DNA of 64,000 bases, from positions 62,001-126,000 of the forward strand of contig NZ_JJML01000007.1 in assembly GCF_000775285.1 (NCBI RefSeq), given 5' to 3'. The notes under the pieces were generated by a model. That model saw nothing but the letters and a program-made list of their open reading frames with translations, made no database searches and was not told the DNA's origin. This DNA is from Neosynechococcus sphagnicola sy1 (GTDB lineage Bacteria; Cyanobacteriota; Cyanobacteriia; Neosynechococcales; Neosynechococcaceae). A program made the position numbers and the translations under genes. This document shows positions 11,387-22,166 of the stretch, piece by piece; the first letter of the stretch is position 1; each line of letters starts with the position of its first letter.

Positions 11387-12163
11387 AAAAAGAACTCCTG
11401 CTGGAACTGCGTCTGTCTCAATATTTTAATCGCTGGGCAGCAGGCTCGCTTTTCACACAAACCCAATTCAATCACCAAGCTGGGGAGTAACTTCCAGGTA
11501 GAAACCTTGGATCGGGCAGCAGGCAAAATCCACAGGGGGAGAATTCACAAATCAGCATCCTGCTTTTAAGGTTTCAGGTGACAGCCTAAACTAAAATTTC
11601 GAAGAATAAGATTTTTGGGTGTAAAGAGGGAGTAAGCTGGTGCGCATCCAAGCCACAGATCAATAGGCGTGAAACCCTCCCAGCAAAGTGATCAGCTTGG
11701 CAAAATGAATGCCGATTAGCTTATTATCCCAAGGATAATTGAGAAAAAAGTCAATAATTCCGCTGAGTTAATCTCATTTTGGTTTCAGTGATAACTTGTT
11801 TACTTATCTCTTTATTAACGAACGGCACCTGGGATGAAAATTACAGGATAATAGATAAACAGGCTGACAATGATAAGGATTTGCTTTTCTTCCCTTCTTG
11901 GGCGATCGCTGCCATCGCTGGGGTTTCTCTACACATCAAGTAGCTAGGGAAGGTAAAGCTAGCGTCAGACTGAAATGGAGGAGTGTGGCATTGGGTCAAT
12001 AACCCAATGAGAGCAGTTGATGCCAACATTGCTGACGCAGGTTACCAGCTATTGAGGTGAGGCAGTTGAGGTCGGGCAAACAGGATAAGTATCCTGATTT
12101 TTTGCACCCAATTTTTCATCTTTTGAGTCAGTAGCTTGCACTTATAAACAGGGGATACTAACT
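11387..12163. other. Long intergenic region, no gene recognised
   Basis: 777 bp between leuS and the pentapeptide-repeat gene. Short frames here have no protein-like character, and no tRNA cloverleaf or riboswitch core was found. Confidence 0.45.
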
Positions 12164-12724
12164 ATGGACGCTCAGCAATTCCTCAAACTCTATAAGTCGG
12201 GAGAGCGAAATTTCCAGGGAATTTGTCTACATGAAGCCGACCTCAGTCAGACAAACCTCAGTGGGTCAAGCTTTAGCCAAGCAGACTTGAGTGGGGCAGA
12301 TTTAACCGCTGCGAATTTGAGTCGAATTGACTTTAGTCGAGCGAATTTGACCAATGCAGATTTAAGTCGAGCCGACCTCAGTGGCGCAAACCTGCGTGAT
12401 CTGAATCTGATTGGCGCTGATTTACTCAGCGCCAGCCTGGTTGGGGCAGATTTGAGTCATGCAGATCTACGAAGTGCAAACCTGAGTACCGCAGACTTGC
12501 GCGGTGCGAATTTGCGTCATGCTGATTTGAGTGGGGCCAATTTGAGTGGAGCAATCCTGGAAGGTGCCAACTTAGAGGGCGTTGATCTCACAGGCGTCGA
12601 TCTCACAGGGGTCAACCTGACAGGGGTCGATTTAGGAACGACAGGACTGAGTCAGCCAAAGGTCTTGGAAACCACCTCCCTAAGAATCTCCCATAGTTGG
12701 GTGACGTGGGGCAGCCATTGCTGA
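12164..12724 (+). CDS. Pentapeptide repeat protein
   Basis: 186 aa. From about residue 20 to 160 it consists of A(D/N)LSxA-type pentapeptides (for example LSQADLSGADLTAANLS), which fold into a right-handed quadrilateral beta helix. There is no signal peptide. The N-terminal DAQQFLKLYKSGERNFQGI is the usual cap of cyanobacterial members. The C-terminal 25 residues leave the repeat. Function unknown. Confidence 0.9.
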   Translation: MDAQQFLKLYKSGERNFQGICLHEADLSQTNLSGSSFSQADLSGADLTAANLSRIDFSRANLTNADLSRADLSGANLRDLNLIGADLLSASLVGADLSHADLRSANLSTADLRGANLRHADLSGANLSGAILEGANLEGVDLTGVDLTGVNLTGVDLGTTGLSQPKVLETTSLRISHSWVTWGSHC

Positions 12725-12842
12725 ATCACCTGCAGCCCAATTTACAAATTCTGATCAATCAGCTTCTGATCAATGAGCATGTATCACGAGTGATCTAATC
12801 ACCGTTCACCCATACATCTCAAAAATCCGTGAGGTACTTAAT

Positions 12843-12995
12843 ATGAAACCTATGATTTGGCACCCCGAAGAAAATGACAAGAAAGTGAATCAGTATCTCG
12901 ACAAAATTAACCATGCCCCCTATGGATTAATCTTAGCTTTAGGGTTGGGGCTATTTTGTCTTTTTACACTTTTGATCTTAATTGGCAGTTTTTAG
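12843..12995 (+). CDS. Small single-span membrane protein
   Basis: 50 codons: a hydrophilic start (MKPMIWHPEENDKKVNQYL) and one clean transmembrane helix (about 29-49, GLILALGLGLFCLFTLLIL). It lies 118 bp after the pentapeptide gene on the same strand. No family recognised. The helix and charge distribution look like a real small protein, but a good Shine-Dalgarno sequence is not evident. Confidence 0.5.
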   Translation: MKPMIWHPEENDKKVNQYLDKINHAPYGLILALGLGLFCLFTLLILIGSF

Positions 12996-15168
<2,173 letters not shown>

Positions 15169-15226
15169 GGCAGCTCCTCTGAAGCCTGAGTGCAGGATTG
15201 GGGCGGCCATGATCCTCAATCCTCTC

Positions 15227-16309
15227 TCAATCCCCCAGATAAATTCCCAACCCTCGGGCGGTTTTCACCAGGGTGCCTTCTGGATTGACAGCCTGATAGT
15301 GGGCGATCGCAGCGGCAATGGGAACACTCACCACCTGGCGGTTTTGCCAGGTCACCATGTGGTCGTATTTCTCTTCTGCGATCAAGTCCACCGCCGCAAC
15401 CCCAAAAGCAGCTGCCACCAGGCGATCCAGGGGGGAAGGGGTACCACCCCGCTGCACATGGCCAAGAACTGTCACCCGGGTTTCAGCGCCACTGCAATCG
15501 CAGATGCGATCGGCCAGATAGTCGCCAATGCCACCCAGACGACACTGCCCCAGGCGATTGGTAATGGAAACCACTTCCCCCGCTTCGGTGCGCACGGCCT
15601 CAGAGACAATCACCAGGGAATAATTCTTCCCCTGGGACTGCCGTTCCTCCAGCTTGCGACAAATATTAGCAACGGTATAGGGAATTTCGGGAATCAAGAT
15701 CACATCGGCTCCCCCGGCAATGCCAGCGGAAATCGCAATGTGTCCAGCATCCCGCCCCATCACCTCCAGAATCATCACCCGTGAATGACTTGCCGCCGTA
15801 AAGTGCAACCGATCCAAGGCTTCGGTCGCCGTATTTACTGCCGTATCAAATCCGATGGAGTGCTCGGTAATGCCAACATCGTTATCAATGGTTTTAGGAA
15901 TTCCAACGAGATTCCAGCCCCCGTGTTGTGCCAGCTTGCGGAGAATTGCCATGCTGCCATCCCCGCCAATGCCAATCACAGCGTCGAGGTGCAGTTGGTA
16001 ATAACCGTCAATAATGTCCTGGGTGCGATCGCAGACGGTACCATCGGGCATGGGAAAGGCAAAGGGGTTGCCCTTATTGGTGGTACCTAGAACCGTGCCG
16101 CCAGCAGTTAACAGAGCATCTACCTTCTCAATTCCTAAATCGGTCACTTGGGGAGGATGGGACATTAACCCATGGGTGGCTTGACGAATCCCGATCACTT
16201 CCCACCCATAGGTGCCCACGGCTCGGTAGACCACGGCTCGAATCGCAGCATTCAACCCCGCACAGTCTCCCCCACTGGTCAAAATCCCAATCCGCTTCCG
16301 CTTACCCAT
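15227..16309 (-). CDS. pfkA: 6-phosphofructokinase
   Basis: 360 aa. Phosphorylates fructose 6-phosphate. GGDCAGLN (14-20 region) and the phosphoryl-donor loop GGDGS (115-119) are present, as is MGRDAGHIA. The catalytic PKTIDND at 138-144 has Lys where classical ATP-PFKs have Gly, while GGDGS is the ATP-type residue pattern. This mixed signature occurs in the cyanobacterial/plant-type long PFK group, and ATP use is expected but not proven. Divergent from sixA and convergent with pgm. Confidence 0.93.
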   Translation of the reverse strand: MGKRKRIGILTSGGDCAGLNAAIRAVVYRAVGTYGWEVIGIRQATHGLMSHPPQVTDLGIEKVDALLTAGGTVLGTTNKGNPFAFPMPDGTVCDRTQDIIDGYYQLHLDAVIGIGGDGSMAILRKLAQHGGWNLVGIPKTIDNDVGITEHSIGFDTAVNTATEALDRLHFTAASHSRVMILEVMGRDAGHIAISAGIAGGADVILIPEIPYTVANICRKLEERQSQGKNYSLVIVSEAVRTEAGEVVSITNRLGQCRLGGIGDYLADRICDCSGAETRVTVLGHVQRGGTPSPLDRLVAAAFGVAAVDLIAEEKYDHMVTWQNRQVVSVPIAAAIAHYQAVNPEGTLVKTARGLGIYLGD

Positions 16310-16529
16310 AGATCCTCTACGATCCTTTGCCTGCCCCAGCCAGTCTGTTTGTCACTGAGACCGAAAGGGAATTGTAGCGAATTATGGGAGGGCATTTGGA
16401 AATATGTATTAGAGAAAACAAACCTCAATAGAATGAAATCTATGTTGATATAAATTGCTGAATCTAATGCACGGCGTAATCTGGAGCTAACAGCCCCCCA
16501 TGAACTGGGCTGAATCGATGGAGACACCT

Positions 16530-17042
16530 ATGGCAACGTCGGAATTATACCTGATTCGCCACGGCTTAGCTGGAACGTGGGGAACCTATTCCCGGGATGA
16601 AGAGCGGCCTTTGACCGGGGAGGGTCAGCACAAAACTCGCCTGGTTGCTCAACGCTTAAAAGATCTCGGCCTGCAGTTTGACCTGATTCTCACCAGTCCC
16701 CTGATCCGGGCTCAGCAAACTGCCACCATCTTGAAAGCAGTAGGACTGAGTCCTCAGATGGAAACTACCCCCTTACTGGCTCCAGAGGGGGCGATCGCTC
16801 CCTGGCTCGATTGGTTTGAGCAGTGGCGCGAGGGAAATCCTTCCCCTAATCCGCGCAAACTGGCCCTGGTGGGGCATCAACCCAACCTCAGTCACTGGGC
16901 GGAAATGTTGGTATGGGGCACCAGCAGTGGGTCGATTCTGTTGAAGAAAGCTGGAGTAATCGGTCTATTCCTGCCGGAAGCTGGCAATCTCCTTAGTAAT
17001 TGTCAGATTTTCTGGCTCACGCCCCCGAAGCTGTTACTCTAA
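16530..17042 (+). CDS. sixA: Phosphohistidine phosphatase SixA family
   Basis: About 170 aa, histidine phosphatase superfamily. It shows the catalytic ELYLIRHGLA (RHG), TSPLIRAQQTA and a second catalytic His in LVGHQPNLS. SixA dephosphorylates histidine phosphotransfer domains in E. coli; the cyanobacterial substrate is unknown. ATG 16530 is preferred because GGAGA lies at 16520-16524; ATGs at 16500 and 16518 are in frame and possible. Divergent from pfkA, followed by gltA on the same strand after 56 bp. Confidence 0.85.
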   Translation: MATSELYLIRHGLAGTWGTYSRDEERPLTGEGQHKTRLVAQRLKDLGLQFDLILTSPLIRAQQTATILKAVGLSPQMETTPLLAPEGAIAPWLDWFEQWREGNPSPNPRKLALVGHQPNLSHWAEMLVWGTSSGSILLKKAGVIGLFLPEAGNLLSNCQIFWLTPPKLLL

Positions 17043-17098
17043 GGGTTTTTCTGGTAAGTTAGCTGGAGAGCAAACCCACCATTTTCTAGCCACCAGCC

Positions 17099-18250
17099 AT
17101 GTCTGCCGACGCTTATAAACCAGGTCTCGAAGGGGTACCAGCGACTCAATCTAGCATCAGTTTTGTCGATGGGAAACAAGGCATCCTGGAATATCGAGGC
17201 ATTAGCATCGAAGAACTGGCTGCTAAAAGTAATTTTTTAGAAACCGCCTATTTGTTGATTTGGGGGGTATTGCCGACCCAGGAAGAATTGGATGAATTCG
17301 AGCATGAAATTCGCTTCCACCGACGCATCAAATACCGCATTCGGGACATGATGAAGTGCTTTCCCGAAAGTGGTCACCCCATGGATGCCCTCCAAGCATC
17401 TGCCGCAGCCTTGGGTCTGTTTTACTCCCGACGGGATTTAGAGAACCCAGCTTATATTCGGGCCGCAGTGGTACGGCTGCTTGCCAAGATTCCGACGATG
17501 GTGGCAGCGTTCCAGTTGATGCGCAAGGGGAATGATCCGGTGCAACCCCGGGATGATCTAGGCTATGCCGATAACTGTCTTTACATGCTGAGTGAGCAGA
17601 AACCCGATCCTTTGGCAGCTCGGATTTTTGATGTCTGCCTCACCCTCCATGCTGAACACACCATCAATGCCTCTACCTTCTCGGCCATGGTGACGGCCTC
17701 AACCTTGACCGATCCCTACGCCATCATTGCCTCCGCCGTCGGCACCCTTGGGGGCCCCCTCCATGGAGGAGCCAACGAAGAAGTGATTGCCATGCTGGAA
17801 GAAATTGGGTCAGTGGAAAATGTCCGCCCCTTTTTGCAGCAACGCCTCCAAAGTAAAGCCAAGATCATGGGATTTGGACATCGAGTTTACAAGGTCAAAG
17901 ATCCCCGAGCCATTATCTTGCAAGGTCTAGCCGAGCAACTATTTGAAAAATTTGGCCGGGATCAGTACTACGACATTGCCGTAGAACTTGAAAATGTGGT
18001 TGCCGAAGAGTTGGGACATCGAGGTATTTATCCCAATGTGGACTACTATTCTGGCTTGGTCTATCGGAAGCTCGGGATTCCGACGGATCTGTTTACCCCC
18101 GTGTTTGCGATCGCCCGTGTTGCTGGCTGGCTGGCGCACTGGAAAGAACAGATTGAGCAAAATCGCATCTTCCGACCGACTCAAATTTATACCGGTCAAC
18201 ACAATGTTGCTTACACACCCATGGCAGAGCGTTTGACTGCCAGCCTTTAG
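17099..18250 (+). CDS. gltA: Citrate synthase
   Basis: 383 aa, type II bacterial short form. Condenses oxaloacetate and acetyl-CoA, the first TCA step. Visible are the N-terminal GILEYRGISIEELA, the catalytic-region His in HAEHTINASTF, LGGPLHGGANE and GFGHRVYK (about residue 260). The start ATG 17099 is the first in frame. The last four bases overlap the convergent bvdR-like gene. Confidence 0.96.
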   Translation: MSADAYKPGLEGVPATQSSISFVDGKQGILEYRGISIEELAAKSNFLETAYLLIWGVLPTQEELDEFEHEIRFHRRIKYRIRDMMKCFPESGHPMDALQASAAALGLFYSRRDLENPAYIRAAVVRLLAKIPTMVAAFQLMRKGNDPVQPRDDLGYADNCLYMLSEQKPDPLAARIFDVCLTLHAEHTINASTFSAMVTASTLTDPYAIIASAVGTLGGPLHGGANEEVIAMLEEIGSVENVRPFLQQRLQSKAKIMGFGHRVYKVKDPRAIILQGLAEQLFEKFGRDQYYDIAVELENVVAEELGHRGIYPNVDYYSGLVYRKLGIPTDLFTPVFAIARVAGWLAHWKEQIEQNRIFRPTQIYTGQHNVAYTPMAERLTASL

Positions 18251-19278
18251 AGAACCGGGCTGACTCCAGGGGTCGGGCTGTTTTCCAAGGAGATCCGCTG
18301 CCCTGTCTCCACAGAGCGACGGGCAGCATCTGCCACTTGGAGGGCATAGAGACTCGCTGCGGGTGCGACATAGAGGGGTTCCCCTTCCAAGAGGTGGGCC
18401 AACACCATCTGAGTGTCCTTGGCAAACAGTCCCCGACGGCTACCCACGGTTAATGGCTGGCTGGAGTCTCCTTGCATCAGACGCCCCTCATCCCCGGCAA
18501 AGATTAAACTGCCCTGGTCGCCATGCACCGTCAGGGTACGCTCCCCTGACCCAAAATGCTCTCCCTTTCCATAGCTGACCTCAGCCAAGAGACCGCTCTG
18601 AAATCGCAATTGGGCATTACAGATACAGGAAGCATAGTAAGGTTCGTCCCCTGGCCACAGCCGTGCTTGAGCCGTCACCGTTTCCACGGCACCAAACACA
18701 TCTGTCAATCGGTGTACCCGCGAGAGGGCTCCTACCAGGGGAAACCCAAACAGATCGGGCTGGTAGGTCCAGCGCTGGGGAGCGGGATGCTGAGGCGTGA
18801 TGGTGGCATAACGCGCATAAAATGCACTCCCGACCTGGGGCAGGGCAGCCTGCAAGGCTTGGTGAACCCCACCCAGAAGTTCAATATGTTCCACATGCAG
18901 CAATCGCTTCTGGGTGGTAGCAAGGGTGACGAGTTTCTCGGCTTCTCGAAAATTTAAGGCTAAGGGATACTCCACTACTACGTGTTTCCCCGCGAGTAGT
19001 GCGGCCTGGGCGATCGCCCCATGATCCCGGTTGATGGTGGCGATGATCACTAAATCCAGATCGGGACGATGGACTAACTCAACCCAGGAACTCAAGACTT
19101 CAGCTTGGTAGATTTTGGCAAATTCCTGGGTCTTGGTGGGGGTATAACCCACGACCGCGAGTAATTGCCAGCGGGGATCGGATTGCAGGGCATCTGCGCG
19201 CAGTTTTGCGGCATAGCCCGTCCCGACCAAGCCCACCCGGAGTGGCAGCTTGATTCCCATGTCTGCACAATGATTCAT
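18247..19278 (-). CDS. bvdR: Biliverdin reductase-type Gfo/Idh/MocA oxidoreductase
   Basis: 343 aa. The N-terminal Rossmann motif RVGLVGTGYAA (about 14-24) and IIATINRDHGAIAQAAL are followed by GKHVVVEYPLAL. The substrate domain carries HVEHIELLGGVHQAL and PAPQRWTYQPDLFGFPLVGA, a pattern I associate with cyanobacterial BvdR, which reduces biliverdin to bilirubin with NADPH and affects phycobilisome assembly. A generic Gfo/Idh dehydrogenase is the alternative. The second Met at 19260 is a possible start. Overlaps gltA by 4 bases at the 3' end. Confidence 0.72.
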   Translation of the reverse strand: MNHCADMGIKLPLRVGLVGTGYAAKLRADALQSDPRWQLLAVVGYTPTKTQEFAKIYQAEVLSSWVELVHRPDLDLVIIATINRDHGAIAQAALLAGKHVVVEYPLALNFREAEKLVTLATTQKRLLHVEHIELLGGVHQALQAALPQVGSAFYARYATITPQHPAPQRWTYQPDLFGFPLVGALSRVHRLTDVFGAVETVTAQARLWPGDEPYYASCICNAQLRFQSGLLAEVSYGKGEHFGSGERTLTVHGDQGSLIFAGDEGRLMQGDSSQPLTVGSRRGLFAKDTQMVLAHLLEGEPLYVAPAASLYALQVADAARRSVETGQRISLENSPTPGVSPVL

Positions 19279-19627
19279 TTGCCTGATGGATGGAATTGCA
19301 AGATTTAGAGGAGGTGTTTTGGAACACTCTTACGGCAACTGTGTCGGGGACACCTAGGGCTGCAAACGAGGTGCTATCCCAGATCATGACAGCTTCTGAA
19401 CCCAATCGTTCCAGGGGAATGTGATCTGAACAATCCTATAAGTATAAGTAATCAAGATGGAATTAGAGAATTCCATTACGAATCCCGTTCAAATTATCCA
19501 CCGAATGGGTGCTAGATATTTTATGGAGCAATAAGCTGAATGAAACCAAGAAACCTTCAGGCTGACCCCGCTCCTGATTAAATGTCCATAGTTGAACACT
19601 GCCGTTTCACATTTAGAGAGGAACCTT
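19279..19627. other. Intergenic region between bvdR and petF
   Basis: 349 bp between divergent genes, presumably holding both promoters. No further element recognised. Confidence 0.4.
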
Positions 19628-19927
19628 ATGGCGACTTATAAGGTCAGATTAATCAACGAGGCCGAAGGACTAGATACCACCATCGAAGTCCCAGACGATC
19701 AATATATTCTTGACGCTGCTGAAGAGCAGGGACTAGACCTACCTTACTCCTGTCGTGCTGGTGCCTGTTCTACCTGTGCTGGCAAGCTGAAGGAAGGAAC
19801 TGTTGATCAATCTGACCAATCTTTCCTTGATGATGACCAAATTGAAGCTGGGTTTGTGCTGACCTGTGTGGCCTACCCCACCTCTGACTGTTCGATCGTG
19901 ACTCACCAAGAAGAAGAGTTGTACTAA
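19628..19927 (+). CDS. petF: Plant-type [2Fe-2S] ferredoxin
   Basis: 99 aa, the length of photosynthetic ferredoxin I. The cluster ligands are Cys42, Cys47, Cys50 ([14 protein letters not shown]) and Cys80 (LTCVAYP). It accepts electrons from photosystem I and feeds FNR, nitrite reductase and others. ATG 19628 is preceded by GAGAGGAA and gives the canonical MATYKVRL start; an upstream in-frame start at 19592 is rejected. A hairpin terminator follows. Confidence 0.95.
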   Translation: MATYKVRLINEAEGLDTTIEVPDDQYILDAAEEQGLDLPYSCRAGACSTCAGKLKEGTVDQSDQSFLDDDQIEAGFVLTCVAYPTSDCSIVTHQEEELY

Positions 19928-19958
19928 ACGGCTAATTCGTTTTGAATGACCCTTCTAT

Positions 19959-19987
19959 CAGGTGCGTTTTCATAGCGCACCTGTTTT
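19959..19987. terminator. Intrinsic terminator after petF
   Basis: CAGGTGCG (19959-19966) and CGCACCTG (19976-19983) form a perfect stem with a 9-base loop, followed by TTTT. It lies 12 bases before the convergent gene's stop, so it may serve both strands. Confidence 0.8.
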
Positions 19988-19998
19988 GGTGTTACAAC

Positions 19999-21699
19999 TC
20001 ACGGAATGGATGGACTGACGGAGGGTAGGGGTTGCGCCAGGGAAGCGCTCCCAGCCTGATCCGGAGGATGCCAAAAGGTAAGGGTAGGGCTAATAGGTTG
20101 CAGTGTTGTTCCAGGGAAGTAGAAACTGAGAATGCGCCGATAAGACCACCCCAACCGTCCCAAGTTATAGGACCCTGCCTGACTAAGGCCAACACCGTGC
20201 CCCAGCCCTCCACCCACAAAGGCATAGCCCTGAAGTGTCTTATCTGCCCCCCGGAGGGGTTCTAGATAGAAAAGCAAGCTGTTGGGAGCTTCAAAGGCCT
20301 GAATAATTTCATCTTTTTCTAGAGAGACGACCCCTAAGTCGGTGGTAACTGCCAGTTTTTGTACCCGTCCCGATGCCCCCCGTTCCACAACGGCGATCGC
20401 CTGGATGGTTTTGAAGGTACTCAATGGCCGCTGATTCTGTTGGAGATACGCTTTGAGTTCCTGGGTCAGGGCAGTAAGACTGCTCTCGACTTGCCAGCGA
20501 AAGGTGCGCCACCCGACTTCGTTAAAACCCTGACGACGGCTGATGAAGGTGCGGAAATTACCCTCCTGGGATAAACTCTGGCGGGATAGATCCCAAACGG
20601 GACGAGGGGCATCGATCACGGCTTTGAGATAGGGGCGATCGGGGCCATTCCAAACATTGCTAAACGGAGCAGTGACTCCACCGCTGGTGGAGGAGTAGAG
20701 GGCATCCACTAGCTCGTTACCATAAGCCAAGACTTGTCCACGGGTGATGGCGATCGCCCGGTCTGCCCGAGCCGAGGTTCCCAGCAGTCCCTCATAGACC
20801 TGACACTGGGTATCGGCACAGAGTTGGTACTGATCGATCTCAAACCGCCGGAGATTCCGCAGGGCATAGGTGCGGGCTAAAACAGCCTGGGCTTCAATCG
20901 CAGATTGGGGAGCCTCATAGCCAATTTCGTGGGGTACCACTCCCCTTAGATAGATTTCCAGGGGCACCCGATTGACCAGGGTATAGGTGCCGTAGGCATT
21001 GGGTTGAAGCTTTAAACCCCCGACATAGAGGTGTTCAGTAGGGGCTTTGGTTACGGCTTTGACCTGAATCTGGCCTTTCCCAGCTCGGATATCCAACTGA
21101 TCCCGGCGATAGCGGAAGTTTCCGGCCACCCAAGCCACCCGTGGCACCTGCTTCAGCAGCTTGCTATCCAGATAGGCCAGGGTATTACCCTGAGCTTGTA
21201 AACTTTGCAGCAACAGGCGGCGAAGCAGTGGGGTATTGTATACCTCTCGCTTGGCCCATACCTGCCAGCGCCCTGGTTGGGCAATTTCCACCTCAATGCC
21301 CCGCGATCGCCAGCGATTGGCACTGTCTTCAGCACTTTCAAAGCTGCGATGGGAACTCAGCACCAGCCGCTCTTCCAGCACAGGTAAGGGCAGAGGCTGC
21401 ATTTCAATTTCTAGCTTCACCTGGTTCGTGGTCAGGGTTTGGAGCTTGTCTTGGTTGGAAAACTGTAAGGTCAGGCGATCTCCCGGCGGCGCTTTCAGCA
21501 CCAAAGTATCACTGGATTGGGTCCCAAAGCGCTGCACTACGCCAATCTTTAATTCCACATCGGGTCTGGGGGCAGCCAGTCCTGGTTGTCCAGGGATGGA
21601 TATCAAGGACGAGAGACCCACCAAACCTGAGATCGCCCCGATCATGGACAATGACAGGAAATCTCGTGGGCAGTAACAACTCAGGGAGGGACAGGTCAC
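19999..21699 (-). CDS. SpoIID/LytB domain-containing protein
   Basis: 566 aa, exported (hydrophobic segment about residues 16-42 ending at an A-x-A-like GLAAPRP). The SpoIID domain occupies about 235-540: VPLEIYLRGVVPHEIGYEAP, QAVLARTYALRN, YSSTSGGVTAPF and GHGVGLSQAGSYNLG. In sporulating bacteria SpoIID is a peptidoglycan lytic transglycosylase; in cyanobacteria these proteins are envelope or cell-wall factors of uncertain role. The GTG start lies 2 bases after the ndhM stop, suggesting co-transcription; Met19 (21645) is an alternative start. Confidence 0.85.
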   Translation of the reverse strand: MTCPSLSCYCPRDFLSLSMIGAISGLVGLSSLISIPGQPGLAAPRPDVELKIGVVQRFGTQSSDTLVLKAPPGDRLTLQFSNQDKLQTLTTNQVKLEIEMQPLPLPVLEERLVLSSHRSFESAEDSANRWRSRGIEVEIAQPGRWQVWAKREVYNTPLLRRLLLQSLQAQGNTLAYLDSKLLKQVPRVAWVAGNFRYRRDQLDIRAGKGQIQVKAVTKAPTEHLYVGGLKLQPNAYGTYTLVNRVPLEIYLRGVVPHEIGYEAPQSAIEAQAVLARTYALRNLRRFEIDQYQLCADTQCQVYEGLLGTSARADRAIAITRGQVLAYGNELVDALYSSTSGGVTAPFSNVWNGPDRPYLKAVIDAPRPVWDLSRQSLSQEGNFRTFISRRQGFNEVGWRTFRWQVESSLTALTQELKAYLQQNQRPLSTFKTIQAIAVVERGASGRVQKLAVTTDLGVVSLEKDEIIQAFEAPNSLLFYLEPLRGADKTLQGYAFVGGGLGHGVGLSQAGSYNLGRLGWSYRRILSFYFPGTTLQPISPTLTFWHPPDQAGSASLAQPLPSVSPSIP

Positions 21700-21701
21700 A
21701 A

Positions 21702-22046
21702 CTAACGCTCACTGGCGGTTTCTAAACGGGGAATTCCCATGCTGTAATTGACCACCCGGCTATTGAGGTTGTAGCTGATTTCACCCTTTTGCAGCAGAGA
21801 TCGCACAAAATGCTCTAGATCAGAGCCAATCCGTCGCAGATTATATTCGGTCAAGTCAGCACCCTGGTAATTAGCAACCAAGGCATCGAACTGACGATAG
21901 ACCTGTTGCAATGCCTCAGAACTCCAGAGGAATTCATTGTCAGGGTCAATATCCAGGGTCAAAACACTGTGATTGGGAACCAACTCATCGTTGATGACTT
22001 CTGCGGTAAAGATCCGAATATGGCGAGTGGTGGATTTCAGCAACAT
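21702..22046 (-). CDS. ndhM: NAD(P)H-quinone oxidoreductase subunit M
   Basis: 114 aa, matching the length and pattern of the oxygenic-photosynthesis-specific NDH-1 subunit: MLLKSTTRHIRIFTAE, LTLDIDPDNEF, EYNLRRIGSDLEHFVRSLL and GEISYNLNSRVVNYSMG. NdhM sits on the hydrophilic arm of thylakoid NDH-1 involved in cyclic electron flow and respiration. It is followed immediately by the SpoIID-like gene. Confidence 0.88.
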   Translation of the reverse strand: MLLKSTTRHIRIFTAEVINDELVPNHSVLTLDIDPDNEFLWSSEALQQVYRQFDALVANYQGADLTEYNLRRIGSDLEHFVRSLLQKGEISYNLNSRVVNYSMGIPRLETASER

Positions 22047-22166
22047 AAATCAGTAGGAAGGGGTGGCGCTAGCCCCTATTGTAAGGGCTGCAAGGTTAGA
22101 TCATGCTGCCAGAACTCAGAAGTTTAGCGGTTTCCTCTTCGCGATCGCTGCTGGCTGGAATTGGAC

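Noticed and set aside
11387-12163. Riboswitch or tRNA in the long gap after leuS
   Set aside because: No conserved core, cloverleaf or TTCGA loop could be identified by eye.
12164-12724. DNA repeat array
   Set aside because: The periodicity is 15 bp coding for pentapeptides of a known protein family.
15194-15223. Stem between pgm and pfkA as a terminator
   Set aside because: Nine of ten bases pair, but no T tract follows on either strand.
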